From Mycetocola tolaasinivorans (GTDB taxonomy: Bacteria; Actinomycetota; Actinomycetes; Actinomycetales; Microbacteriaceae): a DNA stretch of 64,000 bases. This document shows positions 32,568-41,444 of this stretch, one piece after another; the stretch's first letter is position 1; the number at the start of each line of letters is the position of its first letter. A model generated the notes under the pieces. The model ran no database searches. It was given only the letters and a program-made list of their open reading frames with translations, and had not been told where the DNA came from. The DNA is taken from positions 1-64,000 of the forward strand of contig NZ_RCUX01000011.1 of assembly GCF_003667565.1 (NCBI RefSeq). The letters run 5' to 3'. The translations under genes and the position numbers were made by a program.

Positions 32568-34658
32568 CTACGCGTTGAGCGAGTCCTTGGCCGCGGCCAC
32601 AACGGCCTCGGTCGTGATACCAAACTTGGTGTACAGGGTCTTCTCGTCTGCCGAAGCACCGAAGTGCTCCAGGGAGATGGAACGTCCACGGTCGCCAACA
32701 ATTCCCCGCCAGGTGAGGGCGATACCGGCCTCAACCGAAACGCGAGCGGTGATGGCGGCCGGGAGTACCGACTCCTGGTAGGCGGCGTCCTGCTCGGCGA
32801 ACCACTCGAGCGAGGGAACCGAGACGACGCGGGCCTGGATACCCTCGGCGGCGAGAACGGTGCGGGCCTCAACGGCCAGCTGTACCTCGGAACCGGTGGC
32901 GATCAGCAGCACCTCGGGGGTACCGTTCGGTGCCTCCAGCAGGGTGTACGCGCCACGAGCGGTCAGCGATGCCGATGCGAAGGTCTCGCCGGCGGCAGCA
33001 CCCTCGCCACGTGCGTACACGGGGAGGTTCTGACGCGACAGGGCGATACCCTGCGGTGCGGTGTGACGCTTCAGCATCTCGAGCCACGCGTGAGCGGTCT
33101 CGTTGGCGTCGGCCGGACGGATGATGTCCAGGTTGGGGATGGCGCGGAGCGCTGCGAGGTGCTCAACCGGCTGGTGGGTCGGACCGTCTTCGCCGAGGGC
33201 GATCGAGTCGTGGGTCCAGACGAAGATCGGAGCGATGTTCATCAGGGCGGCCAGACGGACGGCGGGACGCATGTAGTCGGCGAACTGCAGGAAGGTTCCA
33301 CCGAAGACGCGGGTCTTACCGTGCAGGGCGATACCGTTCATGATTGCGCCCATGGCGTGCTCACGGATACCGAAGTGCAGGACGCGACCGTAGTCGTTAC
33401 CGGTCCACGCGCTGGTCGAGTGCTCGGCCGGCACGAACGAGGGGGCACCCTCGATGGTGGTGTTGTTCGAACCGGCGAGGTCGGCGGAGCCACCCCACAG
33501 CTCGGGCAGAACCGAGGCGAGGCCGTTGATGACCTTGCCCGAGGCAACACGGGTCGAAACCGACGAGCCACCCTCGAAGACCGGCAGAGCGGACTCGACG
33601 TCGGCGGGCAGTTCGCCAGCCTCGAGGCGAGCGAGCAGCTCGGCGCGCTCGGGGTTTGCGGCGGCCCAGGCGTCAAAGCGAACCTGCCATGCGGCGTGCA
33701 GCTCGGCACCGCGTGCCACGGCACCGCGGGTGTGCTCGATGACGTCCTCGTCCACCTGGAAGTTCTGCTCCGGGTCGAAGCCCACAACGGTCTTCAGAGC
33801 GGCGAGCTCCTCGGCACCCAGCTTGGAGCCGTGGATGCCACCGGAGTTCTGCTTCTTGGGGGAGGGGTAACCGATGATGGTCTTGAGGATGATGAGCGAC
33901 GGCTTCTTGGTCTCTGCCTTGGCAGCCTCGATGGTGTCGTTCAGCTCCTGCACGTCTTCGACGTACTCGCCGTTCTTCTTCCAGTCGACGATGCGCACGT
34001 CCCAGCCATAGGCCTCGTAGCGCTTTGCGACGTCCTCGGTGAAGGCGATGTTGGTGTCGTCCTCGATCGAGATCTGGTTGGAGTCGTAGATGGCGATGAG
34101 GTTGCCGAGCTCCTGGTGGCCGGCGAGGGACGAAGCCTCGCTGGTCACGCCCTCCTGCAGGTCACCGTCTCCGGCAACGACGTACACGAAGTGGTCGAAG
34201 GGGCTGGTGCCGGCTTCGGCCTCCGGGTCGAACAGGCCACGCTCGTAGCGGGCGGCGTAGGCGAAGCCCACGGCGGAGGCGAGACCCTGGCCCAGCGGGC
34301 CGGTGGTGATTTCCACGTGGTCGGTGTGACCGAACTCGGGGTGACCGGGGGTCTTCGAGCCCCAGGTGCGCAGTGCCTCGATGTCGGCCTTTTCGAGACC
34401 GAAACCGCCGAGGTACAGCTGGACGTACTGAGTGAGGGAGGAGTGGCCAACCGACAGCACGAAGCGGTCGCGTCCCAGCCAATCCTGGTCGCTCGGGTCC
34501 TTGTGCATGACCTTCTGGAAGAGGAGGTAGGCGACCGGTGCGAGGCTCATTGCCGTTCCGGGGTGGCCGTTACCGACCTTTTCTACGGCATCCGCCGCGA
34601 GAACGCGAGCGGTGTTAACCGCCTTGTTGTCGATGGGATCCCACTTCAGAGCTGCCAA
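32568..34658 (-). CDS. tkt: transketolase
   Basis: This thiamine-diphosphate enzyme moves two-carbon units among sugar phosphates. The 696-residue protein has the TPP/metal site VVAGDGDLQEGVTSEAS near residues 156-172, GHPG early (VGNGHPGTAMSLAP), THDSIALGEDGPTHQPVEHLA in the pyrimidine domain, and a C-terminal domain ending in FGITTEAVVAAAKDSL. The start is a TTG at 34658, nine bases after an AGGAAAGG site. First gene of the pentose-phosphate operon. A minus-strand TATACT at 34813-34818 is a possible but distant -10. Confidence 0.96.
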   Translation of the reverse strand: MAALKWDPIDNKAVNTARVLAADAVEKVGNGHPGTAMSLAPVAYLLFQKVMHKDPSDQDWLGRDRFVLSVGHSSLTQYVQLYLGGFGLEKADIEALRTWGSKTPGHPEFGHTDHVEITTGPLGQGLASAVGFAYAARYERGLFDPEAEAGTSPFDHFVYVVAGDGDLQEGVTSEASSLAGHQELGNLIAIYDSNQISIEDDTNIAFTEDVAKRYEAYGWDVRIVDWKKNGEYVEDVQELNDTIEAAKAETKKPSLIILKTIIGYPSPKKQNSGGIHGSKLGAEELAALKTVVGFDPEQNFQVDEDVIEHTRGAVARGAELHAAWQVRFDAWAAANPERAELLARLEAGELPADVESALPVFEGGSSVSTRVASGKVINGLASVLPELWGGSADLAGSNNTTIEGAPSFVPAEHSTSAWTGNDYGRVLHFGIREHAMGAIMNGIALHGKTRVFGGTFLQFADYMRPAVRLAALMNIAPIFVWTHDSIALGEDGPTHQPVEHLAALRAIPNLDIIRPADANETAHAWLEMLKRHTAPQGIALSRQNLPVYARGEGAAAGETFASASLTARGAYTLLEAPNGTPEVLLIATGSEVQLAVEARTVLAAEGIQARVVSVPSLEWFAEQDAAYQESVLPAAITARVSVEAGIALTWRGIVGDRGRSISLEHFGASADEKTLYTKFGITTEAVVAAAKDSLNA

Positions 34659-34888
34659 GATTATTGACCTTTCCTAATCGAACCCGGTGGCCTGGGTTGG
34701 CCGCCGTGGCTGAGCGAACTGCGTGTCGCGCACGGCGCCGCTCCCGCGGGGCGTGCACTACGACCGAGTGCGGTTCCGGGGGACGGGCGTCGCGTTGTTG
34801 CGAGCGTCTACCAGTATAGGGAGTTCAGCTCCCATTAGCGGGGGACCGGGGGCGCGTGTGCACGGTTGGCCGCTCGAAAACGATCCCG

Positions 34889-34894
34889 TAGGAT
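34889..34894 (+). promoter_or_regulatory. -10 hexamer of the ctaB promoter
   Basis: TAGGAT would start transcription near 34901, giving a leader of about 26 bases with a GAAGAGG site before the ATG at 34927. Confidence 0.45.
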
Positions 34895-34926
34895 GGGCGA
34901 GTCGAGTGAAGAGGTATATAGAACTA

Positions 34927-35847
34927 ATGGACGTCGCAGAATTGGCCCCCGCCACCACCGAGAAGATCGGGGTGAAGCGCAAGGTACGTGCGTACATTGC
35001 CCTCACAAAGCCGCGTGTTATGGAGCTTCTCCTGGTCACGACGGTACCCGTCATGATCCTGGCCCAGGGCGGCCTGCCGAGCCTCGGGCTGGTACTCGCA
35101 ACCGTGATCGGTGGCGCGCTGAGCGCGGGTTCCGCCGGTGCGTTCAACTGCTATTTCGACCGCGATATCGACCGCGTGATGAACAGAACCCAGGGCCGAC
35201 CTCTTGTGACGGGTGAGGTAACCCCGCGCGAGGCGCTCGTGTTTTCCTGGATCCTCGCGGTCGTTTCGACGGCGTGGCTCGCGCTCACGACCAACCTCCT
35301 GGCCGCCGCACTGTCGGTCGCGGCCATCGCCTTCTACGTGCTGATCTACACGCTGTGGCTCAAGCGCCGCACCGCCCAGAACATCATCTGGGGCGGAATC
35401 GCGGGGTGTTTCCCGGTACTGATCGGCTGGAGCGCCGTGACCGGCTCGCTCTCCTGGGAGCCCTTCATCCTCTTCGGTGTGGTGTTCCTCTGGACCCCGC
35501 CGCACTACTGGCCGCTCTCGATGAAGTACCGCGAGGACTACCGCTCGGTGGGCGTCCCGATGCTCGCCGTGGTGCGTGGCCGCGCCCAGGTGGGCCTGCA
35601 GGTCATCCTCTACGCGTGGGCCACCGTGGCCTGCTCGCTGCTGCTGATCCCGGTGGGTGACATGGGCATCGTCTACACGGCCGTTGCGGTGCTCGCGGGT
35701 GGCTGGTTTATCTACGAGACACACCGCCTGTACAACCTCGCGATCCGCGGCGCGGCGGCCAGCCCGATGCGCGTGTTCCACGGTTCGATCTCGTACCTCA
35801 CCCTGGTGTTCCTCGCGGTGGGAATCGATCCTTTGCTCCCGTTCTAG
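34927..35847 (+). CDS. ctaB: protoheme IX farnesyltransferase (heme O synthase)
   Basis: It adds a farnesyl group to heme B, making heme O for cytochrome oxidase. The 306-residue membrane protein belongs to the UbiA prenyltransferase family with about nine hydrophobic segments. The prenyl-diphosphate motif [20 protein letters not shown] lies near residues 74-93 and a second Asp/Tyr-rich loop [14 protein letters not shown] near 199-212. ATG at 34927 was chosen because the conserved [14 protein letters not shown] begins 25 residues later. It is divergent from tkt and convergent with ctaA, whose enzyme acts next. Confidence 0.95.
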   Translation: MDVAELAPATTEKIGVKRKVRAYIALTKPRVMELLLVTTVPVMILAQGGLPSLGLVLATVIGGALSAGSAGAFNCYFDRDIDRVMNRTQGRPLVTGEVTPREALVFSWILAVVSTAWLALTTNLLAAALSVAAIAFYVLIYTLWLKRRTAQNIIWGGIAGCFPVLIGWSAVTGSLSWEPFILFGVVFLWTPPHYWPLSMKYREDYRSVGVPMLAVVRGRAQVGLQVILYAWATVACSLLLIPVGDMGIVYTAVAVLAGGWFIYETHRLYNLAIRGAAASPMRVFHGSISYLTLVFLAVGIDPLLPF

Positions 35848-35858
35848 CTCGAATTTGC

Positions 35859-35920
35859 ACGTTCGTGCAGCGCTTTTCGGGCTGAGCGGATCGGGCGGGT
35901 CGATTTCCCTGCACGAACGT
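35859..35920. repeat. Inverted repeat between ctaB and the shared terminator
   Basis: Perfect 12-base arms ACGTTCGTGCAG (35859-35870) and its complement (35909-35920) are separated by 38 bases. Each arm region is itself nearly palindromic. Function unknown. Confidence 0.55.
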
Positions 35921-35964
35921 TCAGCCTCGCTGGGTCGATGTGAATCAGACAGGCCCCCACACAA

Positions 35965-36002
35965 ATGCGGCGGGCCCCTCCCGGAGGAGGGGCCCGCCGC
36001 AT
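35965..36002. terminator. Bidirectional terminator between ctaB and ctaA
   Basis: Perfect 17-base arms (ATGCGGCGGGCCCCTCC and complement) with a CGGA loop, between convergent genes. Confidence 0.88.
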
Positions 36003-36015
36003 CTGCGTGTGGCGA

Positions 36016-36978
36016 CTAGGCGCGCTGTGCGAGCGTCTCCGGCTCGGGGATCGAGGCTCGGGTCTCGAGTACTACCCGGGTGGCCAGCGCGATCACGACG
36101 CCGGCCAGGACCATGTGGGTGCCCACCATGATCTCCGGCAGCCCGAGACGCGACTGGGCGATGCCGAGCAGGATCTGACCCACCTGGGCGATCAGCAGCC
36201 ACACCACGGGCTTCACCGCGTACTTCTGGCGCACGGCCACGATCAGGATGAGCACGGTGGCGCCGAACATCAGGTAGCCGGGCCATGCGTGGAGGTGCTG
36301 CATGAGCTCGGGGTCGAGGCCGTTGCGCGGCACATCGGCGTCGCCGGCGTGCGGGCCGGAGCCGGTGGTGAGGATGCCCACCACGGCGGCGATCGCGACC
36401 AGCGCGCTCATCACGTGGGTGAGGAGCTTGTAGCCGCGCGAGGTGCGCACCGCGCCGGCGGCACCGAAGTAGACGCGGTAGACGAGGGTGGTGGTGAGGG
36501 CCACCAGGATCAGCGAGATCACGAAGTGCGCGCCCACGAGGTAGGAGTTGAGTCCGGTCAGCACAACGATGCCGCCGAGGACGGCCTGCAGGGGAATGCT
36601 CATGCCCTGCAGGAAGGTCAGCCAGAAGAGGTCGCGACGGGTCTTGCGCAGGTTCCAGACCGAGAGGAACGCGGCAATCGCGATGATCACGAGTACGAAG
36701 GTGAGCGTGCGGTTACCAAACTCGATGATTCCGTGGATGCCCATTTCCGGGGTCGACGTGTACGACTCGGGGGTGCACTTGGGCCAGGTCGGGCAGCCGA
36801 GGCCCGAGCCGGTGAGGCGAACCGCGCCGCCGGTACCGATCAGGACGGTCTGGAAAATGAGCGAGAGCCAGGCGAACACCCGCACCGGGCGGTTGATGCC
36901 CTGCGGCAGCCAGTTCGTGAACCGCTGGTAGAGGCTTGCTGTCGGCCGGGAGGTCGTGGTCACGGGAATCTGCCCCAT
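36016..36978 (-). CDS. ctaA: heme A synthase (COX15/CtaA)
   Basis: It oxidises the methyl group of heme O to a formyl group, giving heme A for cytochrome aa3 oxidase. The 320-residue membrane protein has eight hydrophobic segments, the loop TGSGLGCPTWPKCTPESY near residues 55-72 with the Cys pair of the family, and conserved histidines in helices (EFGNRTL region, LVGAHFV, LMQHLHAWPGYL, GTHMVLA). The ATG at 36978 precedes a short cytoplasmic start. It faces ctaB; the 268 bases upstream, shared with sufB, hold no gene. Confidence 0.93.
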   Translation of the reverse strand: MGQIPVTTTSRPTASLYQRFTNWLPQGINRPVRVFAWLSLIFQTVLIGTGGAVRLTGSGLGCPTWPKCTPESYTSTPEMGIHGIIEFGNRTLTFVLVIIAIAAFLSVWNLRKTRRDLFWLTFLQGMSIPLQAVLGGIVVLTGLNSYLVGAHFVISLILVALTTTLVYRVYFGAAGAVRTSRGYKLLTHVMSALVAIAAVVGILTTGSGPHAGDADVPRNGLDPELMQHLHAWPGYLMFGATVLILIVAVRQKYAVKPVVWLLIAQVGQILLGIAQSRLGLPEIMVGTHMVLAGVVIALATRVVLETRASIPEPETLAQRA

Positions 36979-37246
36979 CCTTAGTTAGCGGTGCGGCTCG
37001 CGGCAAACCCCCATGCGGAAATATGCCGGAACCTATAGAATACGAAGAGTTCAAGTTGTTGCCTGCGTTTGACACGTTGCATGTCGGTCGCAGGCCAGGT
37101 ACTGAAACCCCTATGAACTAATTGTAGAGACGCCGGAGAGCGACTCGCGCCACCCCCCTCTCATGCCCGCGCCTGATAGCGCATCACCGTGAGGGAATGC
37201 CAGGTACGGAAATTCTGTTACCGGCAGGTAGAAAAGAGGTAGAGAC

Positions 37247-38665
37247 ATGTCAGACGTGCTCATTGACCGCCCCGAGCTGGACTCCCTGGGAGTCTACGAA
37301 TTCGGTTGGTCCGACTCGGATGCGGCGGGACAATCCGCCAAACGAGGTATCTCCAAAGAGGTCGTTACCAACATCTCGAACCTCAAGAGCGAGCAGGACT
37401 GGATGCTGCAGCGCCGGCTCAAGGCCCTGCAGATCTTCGAGCGTAAGCCGATGCCCGCATGGGGTGCCGATCTCTCGGCCATCGACTTTGACAACATCAA
37501 GTACTTTGTGCGCTCCACGGAGAAGCAGGCCCAGACCTGGGAAGACCTCCCCGAGGACATCAAGAACACCTACGAGAAGCTGGGTATCCCCGAGGCCGAG
37601 CGTCAGCGCCTGGTTGCCGGTGTGGCCGCCCAGTACGAGTCCGAGGTTGTGTACCACCAGATCCGTGAGGATCTCGAGCAGCAGGGCGTCATCTTCCTTG
37701 ACACCGACACCGCGCTTCGCGAGCACCCCGAGTTCTTCGAGGAGTACTTCGGTACCGTCATCCCCTCGGGTGACAACAAGTTTGCCGCGCTGAACACCGC
37801 CGTGTGGTCGGGTGGTTCGTTCGTGTACGTTCCCAAGGGTGTGCACGTCGAGATCCCGCTGCAGGCCTACTTCCGGATCAACACCGAGAACATGGGTCAG
37901 TTCGAGCGCACGCTGATCATCGCCGATGAGGGCTCCTACGTGCACTACATCGAGGGTTGCACCGCCCCCATCTACAAGTCCGACTCGCTGCACTCCGCCG
38001 TGGTCGAGATCATCGTGAAGAAGAACGCTCGCGTTCGCTACACGACCATCCAGAACTGGTCGACCAACGTGTACAACCTGGTCACTAAGCGCGCCATCGC
38101 CGAAGAGGGCGCCACCATGGAGTGGATCGATGGCAACATCGGCTCCAAGGTCACCATGAAGTACCCGTCGATCTACCTCACCGGCGAGCACGCCAAGGGT
38201 GAGACCCTCTCGGTGGCCTTCGCCGGCCCCGGTCAGCACCAGGACACCGGTGCCAAGATGATCCACATGGCCCCGCACACCCAGTCGACCATCCTGTCGA
38301 AGTCCATCGCTCGCGGTGGCGGTCGCGCCGGATACCGCGGTGAGGTTCGGGTGGATGCCAACGCGCACCACTCGAAGAACACCGTGGCCTGTGATGCCCT
38401 CCTGGTTGACCGCATCTCCCGCTCCGACACCTACCCCGCGATCGATATTCGCGTGGATGACGCCGAACTCGGTCACGAGGCAACGGTGACCAAGGTCAGC
38501 GAGGAGCAGCTGTTCTACCTCATGAGCCGTGGCCTCGAGCAGGATGAGGCGATGGCGATGATCGTCCGTGGCTTCATCGAGCCGATCGCACGTGAGCTCC
38601 CGATGGAATACGCACTCGAACTCAACAAGCTCATCGAAATGGGCATGGAAGGATCCGTCGGCTAA
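37247..38665 (+). CDS. sufB: Fe-S cluster assembly scaffold protein SufB
   Basis: Scaffold subunit of the SUF machine, forming a SufBC2D complex where iron-sulfur clusters are built. The 472-residue protein has the SUF core beta-helix with [22 protein letters not shown] region, [14 protein letters not shown] with a conserved Cys near residue 241, and the C-terminal [20 protein letters not shown] motif shared with SufD. ATG at 37247 has a GAGGTAGAG site. No sufR repressor gene precedes it; ctaA lies upstream in the opposite direction. sufD follows without a gap. Confidence 0.97.
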   Translation: MSDVLIDRPELDSLGVYEFGWSDSDAAGQSAKRGISKEVVTNISNLKSEQDWMLQRRLKALQIFERKPMPAWGADLSAIDFDNIKYFVRSTEKQAQTWEDLPEDIKNTYEKLGIPEAERQRLVAGVAAQYESEVVYHQIREDLEQQGVIFLDTDTALREHPEFFEEYFGTVIPSGDNKFAALNTAVWSGGSFVYVPKGVHVEIPLQAYFRINTENMGQFERTLIIADEGSYVHYIEGCTAPIYKSDSLHSAVVEIIVKKNARVRYTTIQNWSTNVYNLVTKRAIAEEGATMEWIDGNIGSKVTMKYPSIYLTGEHAKGETLSVAFAGPGQHQDTGAKMIHMAPHTQSTILSKSIARGGGRAGYRGEVRVDANAHHSKNTVACDALLVDRISRSDTYPAIDIRVDDAELGHEATVTKVSEEQLFYLMSRGLEQDEAMAMIVRGFIEPIARELPMEYALELNKLIEMGMEGSVG

Positions 38666-39865
38666 ATGACGACCACATCCCCTGCAACCAGCAGCACCGA
38701 AACCGAGCAGCACGGGTTCAAGGCTCACAGCGACGGCGGCGACGCCTTCGTGCCGGTCCAGACCCGCTCCGAGCGCTTTGGCTCGACCAACGTCGCGGAT
38801 TTCCCCGCGGTTACCGGTCGCGAGCCCGCCTGGAAGTACACCCCGGTTGCTCAGCTGAGCGATCTCATCGACGGCGAGCTGAACGGATCCGAGTATCCGT
38901 TTGAGGCGCCTGCCGTCGATGGCGTGACCGTGGCCTGGGTGGGCCGCGACGATAAGCGGATTGGCACCGCCGGTACTCCGGAGAACAAGGCCGCGGCGAA
39001 TGCGTGGACCGCATTCGAGAAGGCCCTCGTGATTTCGGTCACCGGCGAGGAGGAGAAGACCTTCCGCCTACACCGCACCGATCTGGGTGACGGCGCGCGC
39101 GCCGCACACACCGTGATCGAGGCCGCGCCGCACTCGCGTGCGCTCGTTATTCTCGAAAACGCCGGCCAGGCCGCGCTCACCGAGAATATCGAGATCATCG
39201 TCGGCGACGGTGCTCAGCTCACCGTGGTGAGCGTTCAGGAGTGGGCGGAGGACGCCCGCCACTTGGCCGAGCACTTCGCCGAGATTGGTCGCGACGCGAA
39301 GCTCAAGCACGTCGCCGTGACCCTCGGCGGCAAGATCGTGCGCGTGAACCCGTCGACCCACCTGGGCAGCCAGGGTGCCGACATCGAGGCCCTCGGCGTG
39401 TACTTCGCCGACGCTCACCAGCACCTCGAGCAGCACGTGTACGTCGACCACGACGCCGAGAACACCCGCTCCCGCGTGAGCTACAAGGGTGCTCTTCAGG
39501 GCGAGGGTGCGCACACCGTCTGGATCGGCGATGTCCTGATCCGCCAGACCGGTACTGCCACCGACTCCTATGAGGAGAACCGCAACCTCGTGCTGAGCGA
39601 GGGTACCCGAGCCGACTCGGTGCCGAACCTCGAGATCGAGACTGGCGACATCGCCGGGGCCGGTCACGCCAGCGCCACCGGTCGTTTCGACGACGAGCAG
39701 CTGTTCTACCTCATGGCACGCGGTATCGCCGAGGCTGACGCCCGTCGCCTCGTCGTGCACGGCTTCCTGGTGGAGATCATCCAGCGCATCGGCGATGCCG
39801 AGCTGGGTGAGCGCATCGAGGCAGCAATCGAGCGTGAGCTCGCGGCGGGTGACCTCCCGTCGTGA
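38666..39865 (+). CDS. sufD: Fe-S cluster assembly protein SufD
   Basis: Partner of SufB in the SufBC2D scaffold; it helps iron entry. The 399-residue protein has the N-terminal FPAVTGREPAWKYTPVA motif, a beta-helix core with SYKGALQGEGAHTVWIGDVLI near residues 272-292, and the C-terminal LMARGIAEADARRLVVHGFLVEII motif near 350. ATG follows the sufB stop directly. Its end overlaps the Rieske gene start (GTGA). Confidence 0.96.
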   Translation: MTTTSPATSSTETEQHGFKAHSDGGDAFVPVQTRSERFGSTNVADFPAVTGREPAWKYTPVAQLSDLIDGELNGSEYPFEAPAVDGVTVAWVGRDDKRIGTAGTPENKAAANAWTAFEKALVISVTGEEEKTFRLHRTDLGDGARAAHTVIEAAPHSRALVILENAGQAALTENIEIIVGDGAQLTVVSVQEWAEDARHLAEHFAEIGRDAKLKHVAVTLGGKIVRVNPSTHLGSQGADIEALGVYFADAHQHLEQHVYVDHDAENTRSRVSYKGALQGEGAHTVWIGDVLIRQTGTATDSYEENRNLVLSEGTRADSVPNLEIETGDIAGAGHASATGRFDDEQLFYLMARGIAEADARRLVVHGFLVEIIQRIGDAELGERIEAAIERELAAGDLPS

Positions 39866-40185
39866 GTACCCGCGTTGCCGCCCTTTCCGATCTGACCCTC
39901 AACCAGGCCTTCCGTGTGGTGGTGGACGGTATCCCGATCGCACTCGTCCTGGATGCCCAGGGTGACGTGCACGCCATCGGCGATACCTGCACCCATGGCG
40001 ATATTTCGCTCTCCGAGGGGTTTGTTGAGGGTGACACCCTCGAGTGCTGGGCCCACGGCTCCGCATTCTCACTGAAGACCGGTAAGCCCCAGAACTTCCC
40101 CGCCTATGAGCCCGTCCCGGTGTACACCGTGGAGCTGCGCGATGGCGACATTTTTATCGACCCGACCGTAACGAAAGAGATCTAG
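39862..40185 (+). CDS. Rieske [2Fe-2S] ferredoxin-type protein
   Basis: A 107-residue single-domain protein with the Rieske cluster ligands CTHG near residues 38-41 and CWAHG near 56-60 (C-x-H, then C-x2-H). It probably binds a [2Fe-2S] cluster and carries electrons, in the style of the small ferredoxin components of dioxygenases. A Rieske gene between sufD and sufC is common in actinobacteria; its job there is not established, and electron supply to cluster assembly is an inference. The GTG start overlaps sufD by four bases. Confidence 0.93.
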   Translation: MSTRVAALSDLTLNQAFRVVVDGIPIALVLDAQGDVHAIGDTCTHGDISLSEGFVEGDTLECWAHGSAFSLKTGKPQNFPAYEPVPVYTVELRDGDIFIDPTVTKEI

Positions 40186-40189
40186 CGCC

Positions 40190-40954
40190 ATGTCAGTACT
40201 TGAGATTCGCGACCTGCACGTCAGCGTGGAAACCGACCAGGGCACCAAGCCGATTCTGCGCGGTGTCGACCTGACCCTCAACTCGAATGAAACCCACGCC
40301 ATCATGGGCCCCAACGGTTCGGGAAAGTCGACCCTGGCGTACACCATCGCCGGTCACCCGAAGTACACCGTTGACTCCGGCTCGATCACCCTGGACGGCG
40401 AAGACGTCCTGGAGATGAGCGTGGACGAGCGCGCCCGCGCCGGCATCTTCCTCGCCATGCAGTACCCGGTGGAGATCCCCGGCGTGACCGTGTCGAACTT
40501 CCTGCGCACCGCCAAGACCGCCATCGACGGTGAGGCTCCCGCGATCCGTACCTGGATCAAGGACGTCCGTACCGCCATGGACAACCTGCGCATGGACAAG
40601 GTGTTCGCCGAGCGCAACGTCAACGAGGGCTTCTCCGGTGGAGAGAAGAAGCGTCACGAGATCCTTCAGCTCGAGCTGCTCAAGCCGAAGTTCGCCGTGC
40701 TCGACGAGACCGACTCCGGCCTCGACGTCGACGCGCTGAAGATCGTCTCCGAGGGTGTCAACCGCGCCCAGGAGAACACCGACCTCGGTGTGCTGCTGAT
40801 CACCCACTACACCCGCATCCTGCGCTACATCAAGCCGGATCACGTGCACGTGTTCGTCAACGGTAAGGTTGCCGAGCAGGGCGGCCCCGAGCTGGCCGAC
40901 CGCCTGGAGAACGAGGGTTACGACCGCTACCTCCAGACCGCAGACCAGGCGTAG
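40190..40954 (+). CDS. sufC: Fe-S cluster assembly ATPase SufC
   Basis: ABC-type ATPase of the SufBC2D complex, driving its conformational change. The 254-residue protein has Walker A GPNGSGKST near residues 39-47, the SufC signature FSGGEKKRHEILQL near 147-160 and Walker B FAVLDETDSGLDVDAL near 167-182. Family-typical PVEIPGVTVSNFLR is present. It lies four bases after the Rieske stop. Its own TAG stop forms the first half of a -10 hexamer for the next gene. No sufS or sufU follows. Confidence 0.97.
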   Translation: MSVLEIRDLHVSVETDQGTKPILRGVDLTLNSNETHAIMGPNGSGKSTLAYTIAGHPKYTVDSGSITLDGEDVLEMSVDERARAGIFLAMQYPVEIPGVTVSNFLRTAKTAIDGEAPAIRTWIKDVRTAMDNLRMDKVFAERNVNEGFSGGEKKRHEILQLELLKPKFAVLDETDSGLDVDALKIVSEGVNRAQENTDLGVLLITHYTRILRYIKPDHVHVFVNGKVAEQGGPELADRLENEGYDRYLQTADQA

Positions 40955-40957
40955 GCT
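40952..40957 (+). promoter_or_regulatory. -10 hexamer for sufT, overlapping the sufC stop codon
   Basis: TAGGCT begins with the sufC TAG and ends six bases before the ATG at 40964, so sufT may have its own leaderless transcript in addition to the operon message. Confidence 0.5.
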
Positions 40958-40963
40958 AGACAC

Positions 40964-41293
40964 ATGTCTACCACCCTGAGCCCGGCCCGCTACGACGAGG
41001 TCACCGAGGCGCTCAAAGACGTGATGGACCCCGAGCTCGGGGTCAACGTTGTTGACCTCGGCCTGATCTACGACCTCGGCTGGGATGATGAGAACAACGC
41101 CCTCATCATCCACATGACCCTCACCTCGGCCGGCTGCCCGCTGACCGACGTGCTCGAGGAACAGACCGGCGAAGCCCTCGATGGCGTCGTGGAGGCCTTC
41201 CGGATCAACTGGGTCTGGATGCCGCCGTGGGGTCCGGAACGCATCACCGATGACGGCCGCGACATGATGCGGGCCCTCGGCTTCGCGATGTAA
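40964..41293 (+). CDS. sufT: MIP18/DUF59-family Fe-S assembly factor (SufT-like)
   Basis: A 109-residue protein of the DUF59 family, which helps mature iron-sulfur proteins. The core motif DPELGVNVVDLGLIYDL is near residues 25-41, followed by MTLTSAGCPLTDVL with the conserved reactive Cys near residue 61, and WMPPWGPERITDDGR near the end. It ends the suf operon in many actinobacteria. Its last 52 bases, up to the stop, recur exactly 78 bases further on (see repeat). Confidence 0.92.
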   Translation: MSTTLSPARYDEVTEALKDVMDPELGVNVVDLGLIYDLGWDDENNALIIHMTLTSAGCPLTDVLEEQTGEALDGVVEAFRINWVWMPPWGPERITDDGRDMMRALGFAM

Positions 41294-41370
41294 TGCGTGG
41301 GGTCTAGTACTCCTGCGTGCATCACCGATGACGGCCGCGACATGATGCGGGCCCTCGGCTTCGCGATGTA
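41241..41370. repeat. Exact detached copy of the sufT 3' tail
   Basis: Bases 41241-41292 (coding ITDDGRDMMRALGFAM and the first two bases of the stop) recur without a change at 41319-41370. The period is 78 bases, so the copy is in frame with sufT; the stop is TAA in the first and TAG in the second. The eight bases GTGGGGTC upstream also recur (41227 and 41297), with an unrelated, longer insert between them and the tail in the second copy. Confidence 0.95.
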
Positions 41371-41381
41371 GTTTGCCCCTC

Positions 41382-41415
41382 AAAACCCCGCCCGCCTTTT
41401 GGCGGGCGGGGTTTT
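41382..41415 (+). terminator. Rho-independent terminator of the suf operon
   Basis: Perfect 15-base arms (AAAACCCCGCCCGCC and complement) with a TTTT loop. It lies after the second sufT tail copy. Confidence 0.9.
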
Positions 41416-41432
41416 GCGCTGCCCGGTGCCGG

Positions 41433-41438
41433 TAAACT
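41433..41438 (+). promoter_or_regulatory. -10 hexamer, leaderless promoter of the Cys-rich protein gene
   Basis: TAAACT ends six bases before the ATG at 41445. Confidence 0.65.
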
Positions 41439-41444
41439 GGCAGC

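Noticed and set aside
28420-34667. Long plus-strand open frames across zwf, pgi, tal and tkt
   Set aside because: They mirror the real minus-strand genes, and their low-complexity Gly/Val/Arg-rich translations match no family.
37150-37246. Possible 6C-type small RNA upstream of sufB (run of six C near 37152)
   Set aside because: Only one C-rich run and no paired stem-loops were found, so the structure is not supported.
37250-38728. A 492-codon frame antisense to sufB
   Set aside because: SufB is unmistakable on the plus strand; the antisense translation is compositionally biased and has no recognisable motif.
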